Shown here piece by piece: positions 10,620-20,260 of a stretch of 64,000 nucleotides of DNA. Position 1 is the first letter of the stretch. Every line of letters begins with the position of its first letter. The stretch lies in assembly GCA_028023455.1 (NCBI GenBank), contig JAQFVV010006852.1, positions 1-64,000 of the forward strand, given 5' to 3'. A program made the position numbers and the translations under genes. Source of the stretch: Epiperipatus broadwayi (Eukaryota > Onychophora > Udeonychophora > Euonychophora > Peripatidae). Under the pieces are notes generated by a model. The model saw only the letters and a list, made by a program, of their open reading frames with translations. It searched no databases and was not told the origin of the DNA.

Positions 10620-11013
10620 TTTGGGGAGGGGTTCCTGACAGAGATATTTTAAGTGCTGGCTCTGGCTAAGCATTTATCATAAAGCTTGTAGAGGAATTGG
10701 CAATCCTCACTGTTTATAACTTACAAGCTTAAGAGATAGGGTCATGTGATCTATGAATTGATCTATGACTTTTATTTTGACTATTTATAGTCTCTGCCAA
10801 AAAGTCTTATGCAATTTTATATTGCTATGACTACTACTATGTGGCATGGCTGAAGATCTATCAGCCCCATATAGCTATTTGAGTTGGATAGCTGGGTTTG
10901 AAGACATGTACATGTCTGAAAATTTCAGATTTTCCACTCAATAGATAACTTTTAGCTAAGTGCTTGGCTTTGGGTTGGTATTTTTAGATCTAGGGTCTGA
11001 ACCTACCCTGACA

Positions 11014-11054
11014 CCTCTCTGAGGAGTGCCAAAGCACGAAACCATGGTCAGGGG
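11014..11054 (+). ncRNA. Hammerhead ribozyme, family 1, copy 2
   Basis: Exact repeat of copy 1, 435 bp downstream (core at 11019-11025). A plus-strand transcript through both would be cut after 10614 and 11049 to release a 435-nt monomer suited to circularisation. Confidence 0.85.
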
Positions 11055-11161
11055 TTTGGGGAGGGGTTCCTGACAGAGATATTTTAAGTGCTGGCTCTGG
11101 CTAAGCATTTATCATAAAGCTTGTAGAGGAATTGGCAATCCTCACTGTTTAATAATCAAGT

Positions 11162-11859
11162 GTTTTGCTAGTTCATTCAATAACAAAAATGCTTTTCAAA
11201 CTCTTAATTAAAATAAAATCCAGGCATAAAGGTGTTAAAAATAAAATATGAAAGGTGTGAAAAACTTGATTAACAAATCATATGAAAACAAGATTAGGTA
11301 TTTAAAAACAAGAATTAAATTTTTTCTAAAGTTTATTTTTCTTAAAGCAAGCTATCTGGATACTGGTTTTTAATCCAACAGCAAGGAAAGTTATTATGAT
11401 TAATGAGTAGAAATAATAAAATAACATTCAACTGCTAATCTACTCAAGATATCTGAATATGACATGCTATTTTTGAACAAACATCTAGTTAAAATTGAGA
11501 AACAAATCTTACTTAATATTTCCAAACTGGTGATTGTTAACAGATATTATAATCATTTATTGATTGTTTAATACATGCCATTGTGTAAAAAATAAACCAT
11601 GATTATAATTTCTTTTGTAAATTTTAAGTTTTAAAAAAACTATTTACATTTTATCTTAACCATTTCTGTTTATATTTAATACTAATAATTTATATTTTAC
11701 AAATTATTTTTAAAAAAAAGTGAGATTTAAAATAAAAGTTAAAATTCATTGCATTTCAATGCAGTTGAGGTTAAAACCAAAAATAAATAAAGAAATAAAA
11801 ATATTTAAAATAATGGAGATATTTTTTTTTATACTATGCATAGTTGATAAAAGCATTTA
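11162..11859. other. AT-rich stretch, nothing recognised
   Basis: No coding frame, repeat or structured element was seen. Confidence 0.55.
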
Positions 11860-12660
11860 ATATAAAAATAAATTTTATCTCTATTATTTTTAAGTTTTTA
11901 GTGTTGGCACAGTAAATGAAAATGTAAAACTATATTGTACTTTAAATTGACTGGATTCTTATAGTTGATATATATATAATCAAAATTACCCTCAATTCAC
12001 AACTCAACCACAATAGCCAAACACAATATAAACTCTAAAGCACTATTAATGGTTTCACTTCTATAAACAGACTTCCCAAGTGTAAAAAACTACAAAGTAA
12101 AACAACATATATAAACTATACATTATCCATGATTCCACTTACTTCCCATCCTCCTTTAATATTAAAAGAACTGTTAAATAAATTAATTGCTTCAGAATTA
12201 TACATTTTTAATAATAAAGATGTTTTAATTTTTTTTTAAATTTCTCTCAAAAAAGATAACCTTAACTTCATCAAAATTAATAGTGTGGCCTGCATCATTT
12301 ACATGGATGAATAAGGCAGACCTAAGATATTTTTTTCTAACCCCACTTTTATGTACCTTTATTCTTTCATTTAAGCTCAAACAACTCTAATATATATATA
12401 TATGCTTTCTTATAAAAACAAGGAATAATATACACTACTCCAGGAATAATCTTTCTATCAAAAATTTCCTTTGTATTATTTAATAAATTATTCAAAGTAA
12501 TACCCCTTTTCCAAGCAATTTTCTTATTTCCAAACAAATTACTATTTTTATATATACACACACACATATATATATATCATTAGATATTTCTGCTATAAAT
12601 TAAAATGTATATCTCTTATGTACATATTATATTTAGCATGTGTACATAATATATACATGT
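11860..12660. repeat. Dispersed repeat R, split by a PLE insertion
   Basis: Left part (about 11870-11965) and right part (about 12575-12650) match 27055-27160 and 27160-27245 in the same order. At 27 kb the two parts are joined by a plain (TA)n run. Shared strings include 'gtaaaactatattgtac' and 'tatcattagatatttct'. Here a PLE fragment occupies the (TA)n position. The repeat itself is non-coding and of unknown origin. Confidence 0.8.
11966..12560 (-). mobile_element. Penelope-like element A, 5'-truncated
   Basis: The minus strand starts near 12560 in the linker (KNSNLFGNKKIAWKRGITL, then NNLLNNTK). It continues into GVVYIIPCFYKKAYI, the GIY-YIG endonuclease start, then breaks. C-terminal residues and a 3' UTR follow. 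The UTR matches copy B (34300-34460) and the tail at 39405-39560, for example the 'gaagtctg...gtgaaacc' block. It is the same subfamily as B and C. The RT is absent. The sequence is flanked by TA-rich DNA, and comparison with 27 kb shows the insertion point lay in a (TA)n run. Confidence 0.82.
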
Positions 12661-13513
12661 ATGTATATTGCAAATGTATGTTTAAATCAGTATATATTTT
12701 ATCATTTTATTTTTAATATTTTTTTTGAAATATAAATGCAAATGTAGATATTTCTTTTGTAGTCTACTATGATTTTCCCTCTCATGTTGACAGGCTTTCT
12801 TTTCCTGGTATTTTTTCATTCTTTTTCAAAAAGTCTCTTGTTTTAATAATTTTTATAAGTCACTTATTAGACTAGAGATTATCCAATAATGAATAATAAT
12901 TCCGTAGTGCAATTTTCACTACACCACTCTCACACAAAGTAGGGACTGGTTTGTATTTGCTTTGAACACTTTATGAGGAATGCAATCATAAACATATAAC
13001 CAAAGGTATGCGAAAAAGATCTATGATCTCCAAGATGCACATTTCATGCTAAATGAGCACTCATCAGTTGGCCCAGATAACAATCTCTTACACACATCTT
13101 TATCATTGTTCAGTATAGTTTATTTGATAAGTGTCAAATGTACTGTCCTCACATTTTTGACACAAATCACTTTTTATTAGTCATATTTTGTGTTGTATTT
13201 TCTTTTTGCATTGCATGGAATTTATATAGAAACATGTCAAAATAATAAAAAAATCTGTGATATAGAATGTCAAAAATCTGTAAATTATTCTTGCATTTTA
13301 AGAGTTTACTTCTTATTTACTGTTGTAGCTATTGAAAGTAACTATTTATCCCAATGCATTATTTGTAGTAATATTAGCTAGCCAGAATACTAAATAAACA
13401 TTTTATGTTTCATTTTAGTACTATATATTTGGCAATAATCCAAGTAGTATCTGAATAAGACCTTTTATTAGAGGTAAATACTATTACATTTGGTGCTCTT
13501 AAATCTTAGGTTT
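12661..13513. other. AT-rich stretch, nothing recognised
   Basis: Slightly less AT-rich around 12900-13100, but I see no exon, RNA gene or transposon landmark. Confidence 0.5.
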
Positions 13514-13638
<125 letters not shown>

Positions 13639-14546
13639 TTTATTCTATTATATTTGGCATTCAACATTTAGGCAGAATTTTTATTTAATATATTCTATTA
13701 TATTTGGGTCAAATATTTCAAGTAATTTATTTGATTATTTTATTTAAATTTTTGTTTAATTTATTTACTCTATTATAATTTGTTGAAACAAAGATTATCA
13801 TGGGTTATAGATATAAATGATATATTTTTCAACTTCATCCATATATGAATTTTATATATATTGTAATGGTATTTGGGTGTACCAAATTGTACAAATATGT
13901 AAAACAATAACTCTTTGATTCCAAATAAATATTTATATGATTACATTCAAATATACATATATGTACCATATTAACACATGTCATGATGGTGATTTATAAC
14001 ATAAGTTCACACCCTCCCAAAAATATTTTATTTGTTTTTCAGTTTCAATAAAATAAAAGAAACACGAAACTCTCAAGCACAAAACCAATCTGGAAAGTTT
14101 ACTTTTAAAAATCCTTATTAATGCTCAACATCATCATTTACAAATTATTACTTCCACTCCTGCATGTCTCCAAGTGGATTGCATATATTTCTCAGGTTGT
14201 AAATTTTACTAGCACATTAGATGTTTAGAGTACAATGTTTGTATTAAGATCCATAATCAAGAAGAAGTAATGGCTTAATAAAAAAATTAATTAACAATTT
14301 ATTAACAATGAATATTTATAATACTGTGCTTATATATAACAACTGTCACTAGATTGACAAAATATTGAAGATAATAAAATTTTAAGAAATATTTCGTATT
14401 GTAGTCATGCCTATGTAGTCATTATGTCAATTTGATCCCTCATATTATCAGACCATTATGTATCCATTTACATTAATAAGAAAAGAATGGGCTGGATTTA
14501 TACTAAGATATAACCTATTTCCAAGGTAATATGTAATTAATCTATT
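13639..14546. other. AT-rich stretch, nothing recognised
   Basis: No feature can be supported; stops are dense in all frames. Confidence 0.55.
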
Positions 14547-14688
14547 CATTCAGTATTCTGGTGGTTTACTGTAGTAAATAGAGGGATTTTATAGTATGAT
14601 TTTTAGGATATATTCATCCTCCATAAATATAGACTGAAAATCTTAAGTTCAAATCTTTCTATTTACTATAGTAAACATTCAGTATTCT
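14547..14688. mobile_element. 116-bp hairpin-ended element with 13-bp target duplication
   Basis: The 13-bp string 'cattcagtattct' occurs at 14547-14559 and 14676-14688. The 116 bp between begin 'ggtggtttactgtagtaaat' and end with the near-complement 'ctatttactatagtaaa'. The element therefore has about 17-bp inverted ends. Inside, 'aagttcaaatcttt' resembles a tRNA T-arm/B box, so a tRNA-derived origin is possible. It is too small to code. It could be a MITE or a tiny SINE. Confidence 0.75.
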
Positions 14689-14917
14689 AAATGAATCAAT
14701 TAATTAACATTCTTTTATTTTTTTAGGCAGTTTATATATTTATTTCTTAATTGTAAAGTTTTTTATTAATCATTTTTTCCCAATGTAGCTTTGTAATATA
14801 ATTATTTAAAGCTACTATCAGATTTTTTAAATATATATATATATATTACAAATAAATTTTCTGTTAATTAAAAACTATTTTAATAATAAATATAATGATA
14901 ATTAACTATTATATAAG

Positions 14918-15610
14918 CCTTTAAATCTGCAGAAGTACTTTAGGTTAATTCCTTAATCTTTTTCAACTGCCATTAAATTCAAAAAGTATGTTGGAAGAAA
15001 ATGTGATCAACTCAAATCCCATGAATCCTGAATTTTAATGTTAGCAGTTGTTTTGCTGATAGCAGTTGTCTATTAATCATTTTGTTTCTATTTATTAAAT
15101 TGCTTCCTTAATTTTTCTTTTGTTATAGTTTCTCTCTTCATGAAAAATCTAAACACTTAATATCAAACTTAAATTTATATTTACACATCCTTTCATGAAC
15201 CAAGAAAACTGAAGCAATCATTAAATCACTATTATTTTTACTTTTCACATGGTTGTATAACAATTCATGCTTCTTTAATCTTTTTTCAATACTGCACTTG
15301 ATTCACCTATATATGATAACATACATCTACAAAAAATTTGATAAACAACAATACTTTTCTTCTTGATGGATATGACATTTTTAGAATTATTCATTAACTT
15401 ATTCACATTATTTATAACATAATATGAAACATTAAGCTCATCTTTTTATATATATATATAAATAAAATTCACATGAGCATTTGAAATATATTGAATAGAT
15501 ATCCATTTTTTATTATCAATCTCCCTTATAACTTTTTTTAAACTGATATAATGTTTTGTTAATCTGTTCAATCTTATTACCAACTTAAAAAAATTCTTTG
15601 GCAAATATAT
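14918..15610 (-). mobile_element. Penelope-like element E, left copy of a head-to-head pair
   Basis: Minus-strand mirror of the copy at 15640-16270. It carries the GIY-YIG region (VVYQIFCRCM, then YIGES) near 15350-15290, a C-terminal part and a 3' UTR ending near 14918. Both copies are truncated at the same point in the linker and face away from a short centre at 15609-15640. The centre is flanked by the palindromic 'ggcaaatat/atatttgcc'. The left copy is slightly longer in the 3' UTR. Frames are broken. Confidence 0.8.
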
Positions 15611-15639
15611 CATTATCAGAGTGATAAATTAAAAAATAT

Positions 15640-16270
15640 TGAGATATTTGCCAAGGAACTTCTTGAAGTTGGTTATAAGATTGAATAGATTAACAATACA
15701 TTATGTTAGTTTAAAAAGAGTCCTAATGGTTTAAAGAAGTTGAAGATTGATAATAAAAATTGGATATCTATTCTATATATTTCAAATGATCAAGTAAAAT
15801 TTTTGTAGAATCTATATTAGGATGTGTTTAATGCTTCATTTTGTGTTACAAATAATGTGAATAAGTTAGTGAATAATTGTAAAAATGTCATACCTGTCAA
15901 GCAGAAAAATAATGTTGTTTATCAGATTTTTTGTGGATGTTATTAGTATAGGTGAATCGAGATGCAGTATTGAAAAAAAATTAAAGGAGCATGAATTGTT
16001 ATACAGGGATGTGAAAAATAAAAATAATAGTGATTTAATGACTGATTCAGTTTTCTTGAATCATGAAAGGATGTATAAATATAAATTTAAGTTTGATATT
16101 GAAAGTGTAAGGAATTTCATGAAGAGAGAAACCATAAAATAAAAAAAATAAGAAGGCAATTTTAATAAATAGAATAGACACTGCTAATGTTAAAATACAG
16201 GATTCATGAGATTTGATGAGGAGCATTAAAGAATTAACTAAAAGTACTTCTGCAGATTGAAAGACTGTAT
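15640..16270 (+). mobile_element. Penelope-like element E, right copy of a head-to-head pair
   Basis: Plus-strand copy. Near 15905 one frame reads NNVVYQIFCGCY and the next continues IGESRCSIEKKLKEHELLYR. Together they give the GIY-x-YIG core of the PLE endonuclease, separated by a one-base frameshift near 15950. The open part runs to 16142 and ends in the usual basic region. The RT is absent. A 3' UTR follows to about 16268 and lacks about 50 bp present in the left copy. The endonuclease would have nicked target DNA for the ancestor. Confidence 0.82.
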
Positions 16271-17271
16271 ATAATGTTTGACTACTGTTATAATATATAT
16301 ATTGAAAGAAATCTCATACATTTCAATTATTAATATAAAAGAATTTATGCATTCTGGTCAAAGACAACAAAGACAGTCTGATATTTTTTTGTATGAAATC
16401 ATTGACTTATACTTAAGCTTGATAATATTTCATTTACTTTAATAAACTATTTGTTTAGAAGTAATATCTAGTTATTACATATTATTAAAACCTGTATGTA
16501 TGTTATATTACTTATTTTATTATTTGAATTGGTATTGATAATGGTTAAATTAAGTAAAATTTCATACTTTTCAATTACTAATATAGAGCAATGAAAAATA
16601 GGTTTAAAATAAATAGTATAATTGATTTAAATTCATGCTTTCTGGTCAAAATGTTTTATATAAAACTCTATACAACAAAATAAATTATTCTAGTTCGCTT
16701 GCGATTGTCTGATCTTTTCTGTGTAAAAGATATTATCTTATGCTTTCGTTTGAAGATGTTTATTTACCTAACCTTTTAAATGTTGACATTTTTTATTATT
16801 ATTCCTGATGACAGTTTTTCAGTTCTATATAGTTTTTTTTATTTACACTAAAACTTAATAAATTGGATTTGATTTGTCTTTAATTTAATTTTACAAAAAA
16901 GAAATATTATAAAAAATTATAACTTTTCAAATATTGAGTTGTAATAAGAACAAAAAGTATAAAATGTCTTTCAATGATCTGAAAGTAGAAATTCAACTGT
17001 TTCTTAATACATATTTATTTTTAAAATACAATTAAACAACTATGAATTTCTCATAAATCTCTAAATTCTGGTTTAAATCTTGTAATTGTTTTGTAGTTTT
17101 TTTAAAGATCTATAAAAGGCCCTAATATAATTTTGATGTTGACATGTAATGACTGTATGAGAACTGTATCATTAGGCATTGCTTTTTTAACACCATACTT
17201 TTCTTTGTTAACATTTTGGCCAAATTTATTAATTATATTTTTAAAAATAAAACATTTATAACTTAATATCA
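16271..17271. other. AT-rich stretch with a weak direct repeat
   Basis: A block near 16309-16365 is partly repeated near 16557-16650; shared pieces include 'catac-tttcaatta-taata' and 'tctggtcaaa'. It could be an old 250-280-bp tandem duplication. Nothing coding was seen. Confidence 0.45.
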
Positions 17272-17382
17272 ATATATATATATGATCAATAGATGGTGTT
17301 TTACCAAAACACTGAACAAGTGTATAATTTGTTTACATAAACGACAAAAAAGTCAGCATTCACTATCTCTTTCATTTGCCCA

Positions 17383-17430
17383 CTTTCAAATCAGCTGATT
17401 TCAAGCTAATTTTGCTATCATCAGTGAAAG
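17383..17430 (-). ncRNA. Hammerhead ribozyme candidate, family 2, left arm
   Basis: Reverse-strand copy of the right-arm motif (core 17424-17418), with the same stems and the same U-U pair at the base of stem II. Confidence 0.68.
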
Positions 17431-17981
17431 ATAGAGCTAGAAACTAGATCTAAACACTGACTCCAAAGTGTTTATGCAAAACGTTTCTACCAGTTTGCAA
17501 GCATAAATTTTTCAGACCGGTCAAAGTCTTCAAACACAGCCTAACAAGCTAGATAGCTATATGGGTCTGATCTCAGTTCAGTTCCACCATATAATCAAGG
17601 CCTCTGCAATATATATCATTTGCAAAAACCTTTAAAGATACATTTATGAAAAACAAAAACAAGTTAGAATCACGTAACTTGCTATATCACTTGTATTTAT
17701 GATCAATAGATGGCGTTTTACCAAAACACCGAACAAGTGTATAATTTGTTTACATAAACGACAAAAGAGTCAGCATTCACTATCTCTTTGCAAATGATAT
17801 ATGTTGCAGAGACCTTGACTATGTGGGGAAACTGAACTGAGATCAGACCCATATAGCTATCTAGCTTGTTAGGCTGGGTTTGAAGACTTTGACCGGTCTG
17901 AAAAATTCATGCTTGCAAACTGATAGAAACATTGTGCATAAACACTTGGAGTCAGTGTTTAGATCTAGTTTCTAGCTCTAT

Positions 17982-18029
17982 CTTTCACTGATGATAGCAA
18001 AATTAGCTTGAAATCAGCTGATTTGAAAG
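17982..18029 (+). ncRNA. Hammerhead ribozyme candidate, family 2, right arm
   Basis: Core 'ctgatga' at 17988-17994 and 'gaaa' at 18010-18013. Stem I pairs 'ctttca' (17982-17987) with 'tgaaag' (18024-18029), six perfect pairs. Stem III is A-U-C-A pairing U-G-A-U around 'gc' (18013-18022). The cleavage base is U18023. Stem II is AGC/GCT with a seven-base loop, but its closing pair is a U-U mismatch where natural hammerheads nearly always have G-C. Activity is therefore uncertain. Confidence 0.68.
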
Positions 18030-18193
18030 TGGGCAGATGAAAGAGATAGTGAATGCTGACTCTTTTGTCGTTTATGTAAACAAATTATACACTTGTTCGG
18101 TGTTTTGGTAAAACGCCATCTATTGATCATAAATACAAGTGATATAGCAAGTTACATGATTCTAACTTGTTTTTGTTTTTCATATATATATAT

Positions 18194-18792
18194 AATAAAC
18201 ATTAAACAATTATTCTGTAAAAATAATCAGAAATATTTAATAAACTAGCAAAAATTCATATTTATTTTACTTTTTCATTTATTTTTTGCAGGCACTTAGT
18301 TGTTTTTCTGTCCACCATTGAATGACAAAAATCCACATTGTTCTCATTACATATTCTATTTATAATTATTTTTTTAAAAAATTTGTAAAGTCAATTATAA
18401 TTTTTTTCAGTGTTTTTCATTTGTAGACCTGCTATGCCATTTCACATTTGTATCAATCCACTGATAACTTTATAATCTTATAATCTGTGTAAATAAGGTG
18501 TACATTGGAACTTGTTAAAACTTAAAATGATAAATTTGTCAAAATGGACCATGTGTACATGACATTTTCACAAAATTTACCAAGTTACCAGCAGTCTAAA
18601 TACATATATGAAAAGGTGTAGCAGCTCCAATACATGACACTAATTGCATCAGAACAAAATATGAAAAAATATAGTTTTAACAATACTAAAAATATAAATT
18701 TCATACAAAAAAATATTAAACATGACATGACATTATGCAATTCCAAAATATTACTTTAAATATAGATATTTAAGCCTCTCACGAAATTACAA
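18194..18792. other. AT-rich spacer between two inverted multimers
   Basis: Nothing recognised. A short TA run opens the stretch. Confidence 0.5.
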
Positions 18793-18805
18793 AACAATCA
18801 TTAAA

Positions 18806-19406
18806 TACTTTAAACAGGTTTTAACTTGTGTTCAATGTGCTTTAAAATTCGTAATAACCAAACATATTTTGCCAATAGAGGGACTTTCAAACCATGACAC
18901 AAGATAGTGATTTTTATAAAGATAACAATGGCATCTTATCTTTAACCTAAGTGTCCACTTATATAGGGCCATTGAATACAGATTAAAGCCTGTTTAAAGT
19001 ATTTACATATGCTTTCTGTGCACTCAATAAATTAATTACTACTCTTAAATAATTTATAGAATTTCCAACATTAAGATCATAGTATTAACTCACTGTAAAT
19101 CACAAGATTTCATGTATGTTAATTTGTAAAGGAAATAATGGACTTAAACAGTAGAGAAAACAATAACTTCATGCTTCCAAATCAAGATGCTTCAGATTCA
19201 CCTATATAAGTGGACATTTAGGTTAAAGATAAGATGCTGTTCTTATCTTTATAAAAGTCACTATCTTGTGTTGTGGTTTGGAAGGTCTCTCTATCGGCAA
19301 CATATGCTTGATTATTATGAATTTTAAAGTGCTTTGAACACAGATTAAAACCTGTTTAAAGTAGTTACAAATGCTTTCTGTGTGCTCAATCAATTAATTA
19401 CTACTC
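18806..19406. mobile_element. Head-to-head multimer, 362-bp unit (family 3), no ribozyme found
   Basis: A 601-bp insertion with a perfect 13-bp direct repeat 'aacaatcattaaa' on both sides (18793-18805 and 19407-19419). The left arm (18806-18967, minus) matches 19200-19360 reversed. The right arm (18968-19406, plus) begins with a block that recurs 362 bp later (near 19331). Layout and duplication length match family 1. The arms differ by some 10-15%, so it is older. I searched both strands for CTGANGA plus GAAA and found none. It encodes no protein. Confidence 0.8.
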
Positions 19407-19629
19407 AACAATCATTAAAGCAAAATTGGGAAAAAAAAATAATGCTAAAATACTACTACATCTATATCTAAAATATTAACATGTCTAAATATTATATCTA
19501 AAAAATGAAGTCGATATCTAGCATAAAATTACAAAATGCTTAAAATAAAAACATACCATATAATATATAACAGGAATTGTCATGATGAAACAATTTTTTT
19601 TATCTGTTCTACTTTATTTTAGGTGGATA

Positions 19630-20260
19630 ACATTTTGTTCCAAAATGGAGGCTCAAGGTAATTTTTTTTTCAAAATGGAGACTTATGTAACATGTGATTC
19701 ACATGAAAATGATCATAACTGGCAGCTTATAATTCAGCAGTTTTATAGGCTTTCCATTAGACCAAATAAATTGTCAATTCAACTTCCACATTTTGTTTGA
19801 TGGTTTCCATAAGAAATGCCACAGTTCTATCATGAATTCTCATGATGAAACACTCGTCCTGCACAAACCATGAAATATCAACTGTTTCAAAAGAATTTGT
19901 CCAGTTTGTTTTTTTGTTTTTATGCAAAAGGCTCTCATCAATTTCAACAATTTTGTTAGGGCCTCCAATTTTATTTTTTCTTGCCCTATCATTGCAGTGA
20001 CCCAAACTTGCTGCTTATAGTTACTTCATTTTATTACAATTTTTTCTGCTAAACCAAACTCTGTTTTCCACCATTCTATGGATGTTACTTTGTGGGCTTA
20101 GTTGTAAATAAATTGGATCACATTTAAAAATGGAATTCTGGAACCATACAAACACATTCCCTTACAAAGGCCGATTTTATTATTGCATCCTGGAATGTCG
20201 CAATGCCATTGTTTGTCTGAAGGGTGGATGTACTTGGCTGCATTCATTCCAGTAGCAAGT
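19630..20260 (-). pseudogene. Merlin (IS1016/ISXO2-like) transposase relic
   Basis: The minus-strand frame 20005-19757 contains KIGGPNKIVEIDESLLHKNK, the ISXO2-like DDE domain start with its first catalytic Asp (EIDES). It continues ECFIMRIHDRTVAFLMETI (family: ECF.V.V.DRTA.TL). Past a stop comes WKAYKTAEL and YDHFHVNHMLH, the conserved block after the second catalytic residue. The second Asp (family SDCW) is replaced by LV-stop-W, so it is dead. Upstream blocks FVRECVCM and MVENRVWFSRK fit the N-terminal region. Merlin moves by cut and paste. No terminal repeats were identified. Confidence 0.8.

Larger units (their letters stand above)
10105..11147. mobile_element. Retrozyme-like head-to-head multimer, 435-bp unit (family 1)
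   Basis: A 1,043-bp insertion bounded by the 13-bp direct repeat 'tttaataatcaag' (10092-10104 and 11148-11160). Divide the unit into segments A+B (241 bp) and C (194 bp). The left arm (10105-10539, minus orientation) is exactly one 435-bp unit read C-A-B. The right arm (10540-11147, plus) reads A-B-C-A, with the repeat starting again at 10975. The arms are thus circular permutations of one unit, joined head to head. Each A segment carries a hammerhead ribozyme motif, three in all. The copies are nearly identical, so the insertion looks recent. It encodes no protein. Best reading: a metazoan retrozyme, a non-autonomous retroelement spread through self-cleaved, circularised RNA. The enzyme source is unknown. 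Confidence 0.85.
17284..18181. mobile_element. Retrozyme-like head-to-head multimer, 417-bp unit (family 2)
   Basis: The left arm (17284-17789, minus) holds one 417-bp unit plus 89 bp of the next; the repeat restarts at 17701. The right arm (17790-18181, plus) holds about 392 bp of the same unit in a different circular permutation. If the unit is Y-X-Z, the left arm reads X-Z-Y-X on its own strand and the right reads Y-X-Z. Both arms carry a hammerhead-like motif. The insertion lies in TA-repeat DNA: 'atatatatatat' flanks both sides (17272-17283 and 18182-18193). This could be a target duplication but is low-complexity. No protein is encoded. A few differences separate the copies, so it is somewhat older than family 1. 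Confidence 0.78.
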
